Origin: Meishania litoralis
GTDB lineage: Bacteria > Bacteroidota > Bacteroidia > Flavobacteriales > Flavobacteriaceae
DNA: 64,000 nt
NCBI RefSeq assembly: GCF_042611095.1
Contig: NZ_JBHFPV010000004.1
Span: 277,015-341,014 of the forward strand
Direction of reading: 5' to 3'
The notes below the pieces were generated by a model. That model was given only the letters and a program-made list of their open reading frames with translations, was not told where the DNA came from and did no database searches. Of this stretch, positions 27,383 through 35,198 are shown in pieces. The position numbers were made by a program, and so were the translations under genes. Position 1 is the stretch's first letter; every line of letters begins with the position of its first letter.

Positions 27383-29014
27383 ATGAAGAATCGAAACTTT
27401 CTTGCATTACTCGTCCTATTTACACCTTTTTTGAACTTTGCACAAGAGACCGCGGAGAAAGGGTTGGACGAGAAAGTCAATGACGCCTTCATGCCTTTTG
27501 CCGTTTGGTGGGAAAATCTGATTCTCACGCCTATTCATGTGGCGGGTTATGACTTGCCCATTGTATTACTTCTATTGATTTTTGGAGCTACCTTTTTTAC
27601 CGTTTATTTCAAGTTTCCGAATATATTAAGATTTGGATTGGCTATTAATACGGTTCGTGGCAAATATGACGAACTTGAGTTTCCAGAGGGCCACGGGGTT
27701 GAAAAATCCGAAGTAAATATTGTCGATGGTGACCTGCCCGATACTATTCGCGACGAAAGTAAAGAAGGCGAAGTAAGTCACTTTCAGGCATTGGCAACCG
27801 CCGTGTCCGGAACGGTAGGCCTTGGTAATATTGCCGGGGTCGCTGTAGCGATCGCCCTTGGAGGGCCTGGGGCTACTTTTTGGATGATCGTGTGCGGGTT
27901 GATCGGTATGTCAACAAAATTTGTCGAATGTACGCTTGGTGTGAAGTACCGCGATGTTGGACCAGACGGAACCGTTTACGGGGGGCCAATGTATTATTTG
28001 TCAAGAGGACTTTCTGAAAAGAACATGAAAGGTTTGGGTAAAGTGCTTGCGGTAGCATTTGCTATACTTTGTGTTGGGGCATCGTTTGGTGGCGGTAACG
28101 CGTTTCAGTCGAATCAGGCCGCAGTACAGTTGACGACGATGTTCGGCTTTGAAGGAGGGGCGACCGGTGTTATAATCGGCGTCGTTCTTGCCTTTTTGGT
28201 AGGTATCGTAATTATAGGCGGTATCAAAAAGATTGCCAGTGTAACCGAAAAAATAGTGCCTTTTATGGCAGGGGTCTATATATTGGCATCTTTGGTCATT
28301 ATTTTCGCGAACATCAAATATATAGGTGAAGCCTTCAGTATGATCTTTGCCGGCGCATTTACGCCTGAGGCTGGTCTTGGGGGTATATTGGGCGTCATAA
28401 TAGTTGGGTTTCAAAGAGCTGCTTTCTCAAATGAGGCAGGTGCAGGTTCTGCGGCTATTGCACACTCTGCGGTCAAGACTAAATATCCTGCAAGTGAAGG
28501 TGTGGTGGCGCTATTGGAGCCCTTCATCGATACAGTTGTCATTTGTACAATGACGGCTTTGGTAATCATTTTTTTCAATATGGATGCCGGCGCTTTTGAT
28601 TACGGCAATGGTGTAGGCAGTACAGTACTTCTTAATGAGACGGGTGCCTATGTCGGGGGCGTAGATTTAACGTCAATGGCGTACGATTCGGTGATACCGG
28701 GTTTTAGATATGTACTTACCGTTGCGATTATTCTCTTCGCTTTTTCCACAATGATCTCTTGGTCTTATTATGGGCTGCAGTCATGGAAATATCTCTTCGG
28801 AAGGGGTAGAACGGCCGATACGGTCTATAAGGTATTGTTCCTCATATTCGTTGTAATCGGTGCTGCGGCGACGTTGGATGCCGTAATCAAATTTTCCGAT
28901 GCGATGATATTGGCCTTGGTATTTCCCAATATGATAGGGTTGCTGTTTTTGTTCCCTAGAGTACGAGAAGAACTTGCCAAGTATGTGGATGATATAAAGG
29001 CATCTTTTAAATAA
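27383..29014 (+). CDS. alanine/glycine:cation symporter family protein (AGCS)
   Basis: A 543-residue transporter of the AGCS family, taking up alanine or glycine with Na+ or H+. A cleavable signal peptide (residues 1-20, ending FAQ) precedes about ten or eleven membrane helices. Family motifs visible are SGTVGLGNIAGVAVAIALGG, FNEAGAGSA-type (AFSNEAGAGSAAIAHSAVKT) and YYLSRGL. Long periplasmic N-terminal segment before the first helix is usual in Bacteroidota. The next gene's start carries a hairpin plus T-run that may end this transcript. Confidence 0.92.
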   Translation: MKNRNFLALLVLFTPFLNFAQETAEKGLDEKVNDAFMPFAVWWENLILTPIHVAGYDLPIVLLLLIFGATFFTVYFKFPNILRFGLAINTVRGKYDELEFPEGHGVEKSEVNIVDGDLPDTIRDESKEGEVSHFQALATAVSGTVGLGNIAGVAVAIALGGPGATFWMIVCGLIGMSTKFVECTLGVKYRDVGPDGTVYGGPMYYLSRGLSEKNMKGLGKVLAVAFAILCVGASFGGGNAFQSNQAAVQLTTMFGFEGGATGVIIGVVLAFLVGIVIIGGIKKIASVTEKIVPFMAGVYILASLVIIFANIKYIGEAFSMIFAGAFTPEAGLGGILGVIIVGFQRAAFSNEAGAGSAAIAHSAVKTKYPASEGVVALLEPFIDTVVICTMTALVIIFFNMDAGAFDYGNGVGSTVLLNETGAYVGGVDLTSMAYDSVIPGFRYVLTVAIILFAFSTMISWSYYGLQSWKYLFGRGRTADTVYKVLFLIFVVIGAAATLDAVIKFSDAMILALVFPNMIGLLFLFPRVREELAKYVDDIKASFK

Positions 29015-29021
29015 GGGGCAA

Positions 29022-29939
29022 TTGAAAAAACTTAAATCCCGCTTCGCTTCCTTTAGCCGGTCAGGTAAATTTACCAAACAGGAACGAAGCGGGATTTTCT
29101 TTTTGCTCTTGATAATCATTTTGCTGCAGATCGGATATTTTACTTTCAAAACCGTCGGATTTCGAAATAGTTCTGAATCCTTTGCGGTTGATACGAAAAT
29201 GCAATCCCAGATAGATGCCTTGAGAGAAAGTGCCCTGAAAAAGGATACCTTCAAGATTTTTCCTTTCAATCCGAATTTTATCACCGATCATAAAGGTTAT
29301 GCCATAGGCATGTCGGTCGAGCAAATAGATAGATTACATGCTTTTAGAAAACAGGGCAGGTTTGCCAATTCCGCTGAAGAATTCCAAAAAGTAACCAAGG
29401 TATCCGATTCATTATTACAAAAGATATCACCCTATTTCAAATTTCCGGATTGGACACAAAATAGGAATTCGTCCGAAGTAACAAATAAGGTACATTCATA
29501 CGATGTAAAAAAGACTATTTCCGACGCAGTTCCCGGGAGTGGCTATAAAGACCTGAACGAAGCGACGGCCGATGACCTAAAGTCGATAAAGGGCATTGGT
29601 GAAAAGCTTTCCGCACGTATTATTAAGTTCAGAAATCGTCTTGGGGGCTTCTTGGTCGATGAGCAATTATATGATGTATACGGACTCGAACCTGACGTAG
29701 TCGAAAGTGCATTGAAAAAATTCAAAGTGCTGAATCCTCCCAAAATAGATAAGATCAATATAAACAGTGCGTCGGCCAATGACATCGGTAAATTAGCATA
29801 TCTGCAAAAAAATGTGGCTCAAGGCATTGTAGATTATAGGAATCATAACGGAACTATCAATTCGTTCGAAGAATTATCAAAAATCGAAGATTTCCCGACA
29901 GAAAAGATTGATAGAATTAGGTTATATTTGTCGCTCTAA
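29022..29939 (+). CDS. helix-hairpin-helix domain protein (ComEA-like)
   Basis: A 305-residue protein with an N-terminal cytoplasmic tail, one transmembrane helix (about 27-45) and helix-hairpin-helix repeats: LNEATADDLKSIKGIGEKLSARI (about 180-205) and NINSASANDIGKLAYL (about 247-265), with further degenerate copies. ComEA-like proteins bind DNA at the outer face of the inner membrane. The start codon appears to be TTG at 29022, 7 bases after the symporter stop; no ATG is suitable. A terminator-like inverted repeat lies in codons 5-25. Confidence 0.85.
   Translation: MKKLKSRFASFSRSGKFTKQERSGIFFLLLIIILLQIGYFTFKTVGFRNSSESFAVDTKMQSQIDALRESALKKDTFKIFPFNPNFITDHKGYAIGMSVEQIDRLHAFRKQGRFANSAEEFQKVTKVSDSLLQKISPYFKFPDWTQNRNSSEVTNKVHSYDVKKTISDAVPGSGYKDLNEATADDLKSIKGIGEKLSARIIKFRNRLGGFLVDEQLYDVYGLEPDVVESALKKFKVLNPPKIDKININSASANDIGKLAYLQKNVAQGIVDYRNHNGTINSFEELSKIEDFPTEKIDRIRLYLSL
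29034..29107 (+). terminator. terminator-like inverted repeat inside the HhH gene start
   Basis: Arms AAATCCCGCTTCG (29034-29046) and CGAAGCGGGATTT (29085-29097) are a perfect 13-bp inverted repeat with further TTCCT/AGGAA pairing inside, followed by TTCTTTTTG. It sits 20 bases after the symporter stop but within the coding sequence of the next gene. Confidence 0.6.
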
Positions 29940-29953
29940 AAAAGTTACCGTCT

Positions 29954-31117
29954 ATGATTACCGAAACGAGGACGAATTTGAGTTTTGACTACTCTGAAAC
30001 ACAACGTATGGTTGCCGATTCGGCAAGGGAATTCGCCGAGCAGTACATCAGGCCAAATGTTATGGAATGGGATGAATCCCAAACGTTTCCGGTCGAGGTT
30101 TTCAAGAAGGCCGGTGAAATGGGCTTTATGGGGGTCTTGGTCCCTGAAAACTATGGTGGTTCAGGATTGGGCTATCACGAATATGTGGCAATAATCGAAG
30201 AGATTTCGAAGGTAGATCCATCGATCGGACTATCCCTGGCCGCACACAATTCTTTATGCACGAACCATATTCTTTCCTTTGCCAACGAAGAACAAAAACA
30301 AAAATGGATTCCAAAATTGGCAACCGCGGAATGGTTGGGTGCTTGGGGTCTTACCGAGCATAATACGGGATCTGATGCCGGTGGCATGAGCACTACGGCA
30401 ACAAGAAATGGCGATTCGTGGATTTTGAACGGTGCCAAGAATTTCATTACCCATGGTAAAACTGGCGATGTTGCGGTGGTGGTGGCTAGAACGGGTAAAA
30501 AAGGAGATAGCCATGGAATGACAGCTTTTGTGGTCGAAAAAGGCACACCTGGTTTTACCAGTGGTAAGAAAGAGAATAAATTGGGTATGCGTGCCAGTGA
30601 AACGGCCGAATTGATTTTTGACAACTGCAAGATTCCCGATGCCAACAGGTTGGGGGAGGTCGGCGACGGTTTTATACAATCCATGAAGGTTTTGGATGGC
30701 GGAAGAATATCAATTGGAGCACTGTCATTGGGTATTGCAAAAGGGGCTTATGAGGCGGCCTTAAAATATTCAAAGGAACGTATTCAATTTGGAAAACCGA
30801 TCAGCCATTTTCAGGGAATATCTTTTAAACTTGCCGATATCGCTACCGAGATAGAGGCGGCCGAACTTTTGTTGCATAAAGCGGCCTTTTTGAAAAATGA
30901 GGGCCGCCCGGTTACCACACAAAGTGCCATGGCCAAAATGTATGCCTCTGAAGTATGCGTGAAAGCTGCGAATGAGGCCGTTCAAATACATGGCGGTTAT
31001 GGGTATACCAAAGATTTTCCCGTCGAAAAATTTTATAGGGATTCGAAGCTTTGTACCATTGGAGAAGGTACGACCGAAATACAGAAAGTCGTAATCGCAA
31101 AAAATATTTTAAAATAA
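29954..31117 (+). CDS. acyl-CoA dehydrogenase
   Basis: A 387-residue FAD enzyme oxidising acyl-CoA to enoyl-CoA with electrons passing to ETF. Motifs: LTEHNTGSDAGGM (FAD-binding), MRASETAELIFDNC, ISIGALSLGIAKGAYEAALKY and the C-terminal IHGGYGYTKDFPVEKFYRD and TIGEGTTEIQK, in which the catalytic base Glu of GEGTTE is visible. Typical short-chain type length. Monocistronic with 14 bases to the HhH gene; could be cotranscribed. Confidence 0.94.
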   Translation: MITETRTNLSFDYSETQRMVADSAREFAEQYIRPNVMEWDESQTFPVEVFKKAGEMGFMGVLVPENYGGSGLGYHEYVAIIEEISKVDPSIGLSLAAHNSLCTNHILSFANEEQKQKWIPKLATAEWLGAWGLTEHNTGSDAGGMSTTATRNGDSWILNGAKNFITHGKTGDVAVVVARTGKKGDSHGMTAFVVEKGTPGFTSGKKENKLGMRASETAELIFDNCKIPDANRLGEVGDGFIQSMKVLDGGRISIGALSLGIAKGAYEAALKYSKERIQFGKPISHFQGISFKLADIATEIEAAELLLHKAAFLKNEGRPVTTQSAMAKMYASEVCVKAANEAVQIHGGYGYTKDFPVEKFYRDSKLCTIGEGTTEIQKVVIAKNILK

Positions 31118-31142
31118 TTATAGTTTATTTGGTACATCGCTG

Positions 31143-31150
31143 TATATTTG
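31143..31150 (+). promoter_or_regulatory. rpsU -7 promoter element (TATATTTG)
   Basis: TATATTTG matches the TAnnTTTG consensus 35 bases before the rpsU ATG. The nearest TTTG upstream (31128-31131) is only 11 bases away, shorter than usual, so the -33 box is uncertain. Confidence 0.45.
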
Positions 31151-31170
31151 CAGCCCGAATATTAAAGAAA

Positions 31171-31175
31171 GGAGG
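31171..31175 (+). promoter_or_regulatory. strong Shine-Dalgarno site of rpsU
   Basis: GGAGG within AAAGGAGGT, 9 bases before ATG at 31185. It is one of only two good SD sequences seen in this window; in Bacteroidota the anti-SD of 16S rRNA is held by S21/S18/S6, and rpsU is the known exception that keeps an SD. Confidence 0.85.
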
Positions 31176-31184
31176 TTGTAGCCA

Positions 31185-31379
31185 ATGTTAATAATACCGA
31201 TTAAAGAAGGAGAGAACATCGATAGAGCTTTGAAACGCTTCAAGCGAAAGTTCGACAAAACAGGTACTATGCGTCAACTGCGTAAGCGGCAAGCGTTCAC
31301 AAAACCTTCAGTTGAGCGTAGGGCTCAAATTCAAAAGGCGCAGTATATTCAAGGCCTAAGAGACAAAGAAGAAATTTAG
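31185..31379 (+). CDS. rpsU: 30S ribosomal protein S21
   Basis: A 64-residue small-subunit protein with the family pattern MLIIPIKEGENIDRALKRFKRK. In Bacteroidota S21 contacts the 3' tail of 16S rRNA and occludes the anti-SD, so translation is mostly SD-independent. Its own mRNA carries a strong SD, consistent with feedback: low S21 exposes the anti-SD and raises rpsU translation. A terminator follows, so it is monocistronic. Confidence 0.95.
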   Translation: MLIIPIKEGENIDRALKRFKRKFDKTGTMRQLRKRQAFTKPSVERRAQIQKAQYIQGLRDKEEI

Positions 31380-31410
31380 TCTAAAGATTACTTTGAATAA
31401 CATAATATTG

Positions 31411-31440
31411 AAAATCCCGTCAATTGACGGGATTTTTTTA
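31411..31440 (+). terminator. intrinsic terminator after rpsU
   Basis: AAATCCCGTCAATTGACGGGATTT is a perfect 12-bp palindromic stem followed by TTTTT; it lies 33 bases after the rpsU stop. Confidence 0.85.
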
Positions 31441-31480
31441 TTTCAGGATATGACGTATCAACTTTTGTAACTTTGTTAAT

Positions 31481-32371
31481 ATGTCGATCAACGAGTTCAT
31501 AGATTATCTATCCCTGGAAAAAAACTATTCCATCCATACCGTTAGCGCCTATAGAAGGGATCTTGAAACATTTTTTGATTTTTGTCTCGAGAACTATGGT
31601 ATGGATTCGATAGATGAAATGGAATACCCGGTAATCAGAAGTTGGGTGGTCGATTTGGTGAATTCGGGCATTTCAAATCGAACGATTAATCGAAAAATTG
31701 CTTCCCTAAAGGCTTACTATCGTTTTTTGCAACGAATTGATAAAATTCAAACGAACCCCTTGGCCAAGCATAAAGCATTGAAGACCCCGAAGAAAGTCGA
31801 AGTGCCATTTTCAGAAGATGAAATTTTGCGATTATTGACCCAAAATCCTTTTGAAAATACTTTTGAAGGAAAAAGGGACAGGTTGATCATCGAACTGCTT
31901 TACGTTTCGGGTATGAGAAGATCCGAATTGATCGATCTGAAGATAAACAACGTTGATCTTGAAAAGGGTTCATTAAAAGTTTTGGGCAAAAGAAACAAAG
32001 AGCGCATATTGCCGTTACTACCTTCGACAAGACCTTTGTTCAAAGACTATTTTGAAGCCAGAAATTCACTGGCCTTCGTTGCCGAAGATTCTTATGTTTT
32101 TTTGACCAAGAGCGGCAATAAAATATATGAAACCCTTGTTTATAGAATTATAAATGGGTATTTTAGTAAGGTGTCGTCCAAGACTAAAAAGAGTCCGCAC
32201 ATATTGCGGCACACCTTTGCGACACATATGCTGAACCACGGGGCGGACCTGAATTCGGTGAAAGAATTATTGGGGCATTCTAGTTTGGCATCGACACAAG
32301 TCTATACCCACAATAGTATCGCCGAGCTTAAAAAAATACATGCTTCGGCCCACCCGAGAAACAAGAAGTAG
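31481..32371 (+). CDS. tyrosine recombinase XerC/XerD family
   Basis: A 296-residue site-specific recombinase of the Xer type. An N-terminal SAM-like core-binding domain (residues 1-85) precedes the catalytic domain with Arg in SGMRRSELIDL, HILRHTFATHML (His-x-x-Arg), LGHSS (His) and the Tyr nucleophile in STQVYTH. In this housekeeping context (rpsU upstream, hibernation factor downstream) it is most likely the chromosome dimer-resolving Xer enzyme acting at dif, rather than an island integrase. XerC versus XerD cannot be settled. Confidence 0.9.
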   Translation: MSINEFIDYLSLEKNYSIHTVSAYRRDLETFFDFCLENYGMDSIDEMEYPVIRSWVVDLVNSGISNRTINRKIASLKAYYRFLQRIDKIQTNPLAKHKALKTPKKVEVPFSEDEILRLLTQNPFENTFEGKRDRLIIELLYVSGMRRSELIDLKINNVDLEKGSLKVLGKRNKERILPLLPSTRPLFKDYFEARNSLAFVAEDSYVFLTKSGNKIYETLVYRIINGYFSKVSSKTKKSPHILRHTFATHMLNHGADLNSVKELLGHSSLASTQVYTHNSIAELKKIHASAHPRNKK

Positions 32372-32413
32372 GCTAACGTTCTTTTTTCATTGTCTAACAT
32401 AAACCTTTAACCT

Positions 32414-32716
32414 ATGAAAGTACATGCACAGTCAGTAAATTTCAATGCGGACGGAAAACTTATGGATTTTATACAAAATCGATTGAATAAGATGGAAACT
32501 TTTTACGATAAGGTCATAAGTTCAGACGTATATCTTAAAGTTGAAAACACCAGTGCCAAAGAGAACAAGATCGTAGAGATAAAACTTAACGTGCCCAAAG
32601 ATAATTTTGTGGTAAAAAAACAGTGTAAATCGTTCGAGGAAGCGGTTGACTCAGCATGTAATTCATTAGAACGGAAACTCATTAAACGCAAGGAGAAACT
32701 TCGTGTATATGCATGA
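32414..32716 (+). CDS. hpf: ribosome hibernation-promoting factor (HPF/YfiA, short form)
   Basis: A 100-residue HPF/RaiA-type protein that binds the decoding centre of idle ribosomes. Signature MDFIQNRLNKMETFYDKV and VVKKQCKSFEEAVDSACNSLERKLIKRKEK. There is no long C-terminal dimerisation domain, so this is the short form. Directly downstream of the Xer gene and 100 bases before the tRNA cluster. Confidence 0.88.
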   Translation: MKVHAQSVNFNADGKLMDFIQNRLNKMETFYDKVISSDVYLKVENTSAKENKIVEIKLNVPKDNFVVKKQCKSFEEAVDSACNSLERKLIKRKEKLRVYA

Positions 32717-32736
32717 TTAAAATTTTCTGAAATTTA

Positions 32737-32767
32737 TTTTGATTAAACAAATAAATATCTACATTTG
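32737..32767 (+). promoter_or_regulatory. tRNA-tuf operon promoter (TTTTG-N18-TACATTTG)
   Basis: TTTTG (32737-32741) and TACATTTG (32760-32767) with an 18-base spacer match the -33/-7 consensus well. It is positioned to drive tRNA-Thr and possibly the whole tRNA-tuf unit. Confidence 0.75.
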
Positions 32768-32768
32768 C

Positions 32769-32795
32769 AGTCCGTTAGAAATAGCGGACTTTTTT
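32769..32795 (+). terminator. hairpin with T-run directly after the tRNA promoter
   Basis: AGTCCG-TTAGAAATAG-CGGACT followed by TTTTTT. It starts about at the expected transcription start and precedes tRNA-Thr by 23 bases. It could be an early attenuator or a 5' leader stem removed during processing. Confidence 0.5.
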
Positions 32796-32817
32796 ATGCA
32801 TAAAAAAGTGTAAAAAG

Positions 32818-32891
32818 GCCGATGTAGCTCAGCTGGCTAGAGCAGCTGATTTGTAATCAGCAGGTCGTGGGTTCGAGTCCCTCTATCGGCT
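32818..32891 (+). tRNA. tRNA-Thr (anticodon TGT)
   Basis: A 74-base cloverleaf without encoded CCA. Acceptor arm GCCGATG pairs with TATCGGC, anticodon stem CTGAT/ATCAG with loop TTTGTAA giving anticodon TGT, and T-loop GTTCGAG. First gene of the tRNA-tuf cluster. Confidence 0.95.
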
Positions 32892-32925
32892 CAAACATAA
32901 GAAAGTTCTTACAAAATAAGTTTGA

Positions 32926-33007
<82 letters not shown>

Positions 33008-33131
33008 CATAAAATATTGGGGCAATCGCGAAGAAGCTGATTTAAAAGGTGGGGGTTAGGTTTGTTTCGTGGGCCCGAATAAACAACGTTTTGGTTAAGG
33101 GTTTGGGTCTTTGAAATAATAAAAAATATTT

Positions 33132-33204
33132 GCGGGAGTAGCTCAGTTGGTAGAGCGTCAGCCTTCCAAGCTGAATGTCGCCGGTTCGAACCCGGTCTCC
33201 CGCT
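33132..33204 (+). tRNA. tRNA-Gly (anticodon TCC)
   Basis: A 73-base cloverleaf. Acceptor GCGGGAG pairs with CTCCCGC, anticodon loop CTTCCAA gives TCC, T-loop GTTCGAA. Its 3' end is duplicated 109 bases downstream (see the repeat). Confidence 0.95.
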
Positions 33205-33319
33205 CAAGATAAACGTCTAGCTCTTTAGTTTTGGGGTGAGAAGTTTATATCGAGCGAAGTCGAGGAAAACCCGGCTTGCCCGTCCGAGGTGAAACGAAGG
33301 TGGGTCTCCCGCTCAAGAT
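33194..33319. repeat. duplicated tRNA-Gly 3' end flanking a repeat mosaic
   Basis: The 17-bp sequence GGTCTCCCGCTCAAGAT, covering the last 11 bases of tRNA-Gly and 6 bases beyond, occurs at 33194-33210 and again at 33303-33319. Between the copies lies a dispersed repeat containing TCGAGCGAAGTCGAGG. It resembles the footprint of recombination at a tRNA end, but no gene lies within. Confidence 0.6.
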
Positions 33320-33332
33320 TGGCAAATTTGCC

Positions 33333-33352
33333 ATTCCTGCGAAGGCAGGGAT
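33333..33352. repeat. palindromic dispersed repeat before tRNA-Thr2
   Basis: ATTCCTGC-GAAG-GCAGGGAT, same design as 17654-17673; the adjacent GGCAAATTTGCC (33321-33332) is a further perfect palindrome. Confidence 0.65.
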
Positions 33353-33401
33353 CTCTTCCTTAGGGGTAATGTAATAAGGATGAAGATATTAAACACTTTA
33401 C

Positions 33402-33473
33402 GCCGACGTAGCTCAGGGGTAGAGCGTTTCCTTGGTAAGGAAGAGGTCACGGGTTCAATTCCCGTCGTTGGCT
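33402..33473 (+). tRNA. tRNA-Thr (anticodon GGT)
   Basis: A 72-base cloverleaf. Acceptor GCCGACG pairs with CGTTGGC (one G-T), anticodon stem TTCCT/AGGAA with GGT in the loop, T-loop GTTCAAT. It lies 57 bases before tuf. Confidence 0.95.
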
Positions 33474-33530
33474 CAACTTGATTTAATTCGTACACACTAA
33501 TATAAACAATAAGATTAAAATTAATTACAC

Positions 33531-34718
33531 ATGGCAAAGGAAACTTTTGATCGTTCCAAACCGCACTTGAATATAGGTACTATTGGACACGTAGATCACG
33601 GTAAAACAACATTGACTGCCGCTATTACAGAGGTATTGTCTAACGCAGGGTTATCTGAAAAGAGAAGCTTCGATTCTATCGACAATGCTCCTGAAGAAAA
33701 AGAAAGAGGTATTACTATCAATACATCTCACGTTGAATACCAAACAGCGAACCGCCACTACGCACACGTTGACTGTCCGGGTCACGCCGACTATGTGAAG
33801 AACATGGTTACCGGTGCTGCACAAATGGACGGTGCCATTTTGGTGGTAGCTGCTACCGACGGACCAATGCCACAAACCCGTGAGCACATTCTTTTAGGTC
33901 GTCAGGTAGGTATTCCGCGCATCGTTGTTTTTATGAACAAGGTTGATATGGTGGATGACGAGGAGCTATTGGAGCTTGTTGAGATGGAAGTTCGTGAATT
34001 GCTTTCGTTCTACGAGTACGATGGTGACAATGGCCCTGTTATTTCAGGTTCTGCCCTTGGTGCCTTGAACGGCGAGCAGAAGTGGGTCGATACCGTAATG
34101 GAATTGATGGAAGCGGTCGATAATTGGATCGAATTGCCAAAAAGGGATGTCGATAAAGACTTCTTGATGCCCGTAGAAGATGTATTCACAATTACCGGTC
34201 GTGGTACTGTTGCTACCGGTCGTATTGAAACAGGTGTTGCGAACACTGGTGATGCAGTCGATATTATCGGAATGGGAGCTGAGAAATTGGGTTCTACCAT
34301 TACCGGTGTTGAGATGTTCCGCAAGATTTTGGATCGTGGTGAAGCTGGTGATAACGTAGGTATCTTGTTGAGAGGTATTGAAAAACACCAGATAAAAAGA
34401 GGTATGGTAATCTGTAAGCCAGGTTCTGTCAAGCCACATGCCAAGTTCGAGGCCGAGGTTTATATCCTTAAAAAAGAAGAAGGCGGTCGTCATACGCCAT
34501 TCCACAATAACTATCGTCCGCAGTTCTATGTTAGAACTACCGATGTGACAGGTACGATCAACCTTCCTGCCGGAGTTGAAATGGTAATGCCAGGTGATAA
34601 CCTTACCATTACAGTTGATTTACTTTCTCCAATCGCATTGAGTGTAGGGCTTCGTTTTGCGATTCGTGAAGGTGGTAGAACCGTTGGTGCCGGTCAGGTG
34701 ACCAAAATCTTAGATTAA
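33531..34718 (+). CDS. tuf: elongation factor Tu
   Basis: A 395-residue GTPase that brings aminoacyl-tRNA to the ribosome. G1 GHVDHGKT, switch [15 protein letters not shown]4 NKVD and domain 3 motifs ([21 protein letters not shown]) are intact; length normal. It sits in the standard tRNA-tuf-tRNA-Trp-secE-nusG order. A long hairpin follows the stop. Confidence 0.98.
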   Translation: MAKETFDRSKPHLNIGTIGHVDHGKTTLTAAITEVLSNAGLSEKRSFDSIDNAPEEKERGITINTSHVEYQTANRHYAHVDCPGHADYVKNMVTGAAQMDGAILVVAATDGPMPQTREHILLGRQVGIPRIVVFMNKVDMVDDEELLELVEMEVRELLSFYEYDGDNGPVISGSALGALNGEQKWVDTVMELMEAVDNWIELPKRDVDKDFLMPVEDVFTITGRGTVATGRIETGVANTGDAVDIIGMGAEKLGSTITGVEMFRKILDRGEAGDNVGILLRGIEKHQIKRGMVICKPGSVKPHAKFEAEVYILKKEEGGRHTPFHNNYRPQFYVRTTDVTGTINLPAGVEMVMPGDNLTITVDLLSPIALSVGLRFAIREGGRTVGAGQVTKILD

Positions 34719-34735
34719 GAATCAAGGATAAAAAT

Positions 34736-34781
34736 TTGCATTAAAGGGTGTCCCGTTAAGACGGGATACCTTTCAATGCAA
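34736..34781 (+). other. long hairpin between tuf and tRNA-Trp
   Basis: Arms 34736-34756 and 34761-34781 pair over 21 positions with one mismatch and two G-T pairs, with a 4-base TAAG loop. There is no T-run, so it is more likely an RNA processing or stability element at the tuf mRNA 3' end than an intrinsic terminator. Confidence 0.6.
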
Positions 34782-34832
34782 TTATAAAGGGTGTGTTCTT
34801 CCGATGGTAATCGGGAATAATCATCAAAGAAT

Positions 34833-34905
34833 ACGGGTGTAGCTCAGTTGGTAGAGCACTGGTCTCCAAAACCAGGTGTCGGGAGTTCGAGTCTCTCCTC
34901 CCGTG
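34833..34905 (+). tRNA. tRNA-Trp (anticodon CCA)
   Basis: A 73-base cloverleaf. Acceptor ACGGGTG pairs with CTCCCGT except one T-T mismatch, anticodon loop TCTCCAAAA gives CCA, T-loop GTTCGAG. It lies between tuf and secE, the usual place in Bacteroidota. Confidence 0.93.
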
Positions 34906-34933
34906 CTGAAATTATGGGATTAAAGTTTCATTG

Positions 34934-34978
34934 AGACGAGAAGTTTGCCCTAAGCGCAGTCGAAGGGAGTTTTCTCTC
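34934..34978. repeat. dispersed repeat between tRNA-Trp and secE
   Basis: CGAGAAG...CCCTAAGCGCAGTCGAAGGG...TTCTCTCG is an imperfect nested palindrome. Its core (AGCGCAGTCGA) resembles the AGCGAAGTCGA core in the 33240-33260 repeat. Confidence 0.5.
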
Positions 34979-34999
34979 GAGCCATAGAAAACAAGAATT

Positions 35000-35188
35000 A
35001 TGTTGACTTATATAAAAGAATCGATAGAAGAACTAAGAAACAATGTAACGTTGCCATCAAGAGCTGAATCGTCTAATCTTATGGTCATAGTGGCGGTTTT
35101 TAGCATTCTCTTCGCCTTGGCGACCTGGGGTGTCGATACGGTTTTTAGTAAGTTGATTAGCTTGTATTTTGACAACGTTTTAAATTAA
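35000..35188 (+). CDS. secE: preprotein translocase subunit SecE
   Basis: A 62-residue single-span inner-membrane protein, the clamp of the SecYEG channel. An amphipathic helix (YIKESIEELRNNVTLPS) precedes one transmembrane helix (about 30-50). Short form usual outside enterobacteria. It is 10 bases upstream of nusG. Confidence 0.95.
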   Translation: MLTYIKESIEELRNNVTLPSRAESSNLMVIVAVFSILFALATWGVDTVFSKLISLYFDNVLN

Positions 35189-35198
35189 GCCGAACCCT

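Noticed and set aside
31481..32371. Integrase of a genomic island at the tRNA cluster
   Set aside because: The recombinase has Xer length and motifs, is flanked by rpsU and a hibernation factor, and no cargo lies between it and the tRNA genes.
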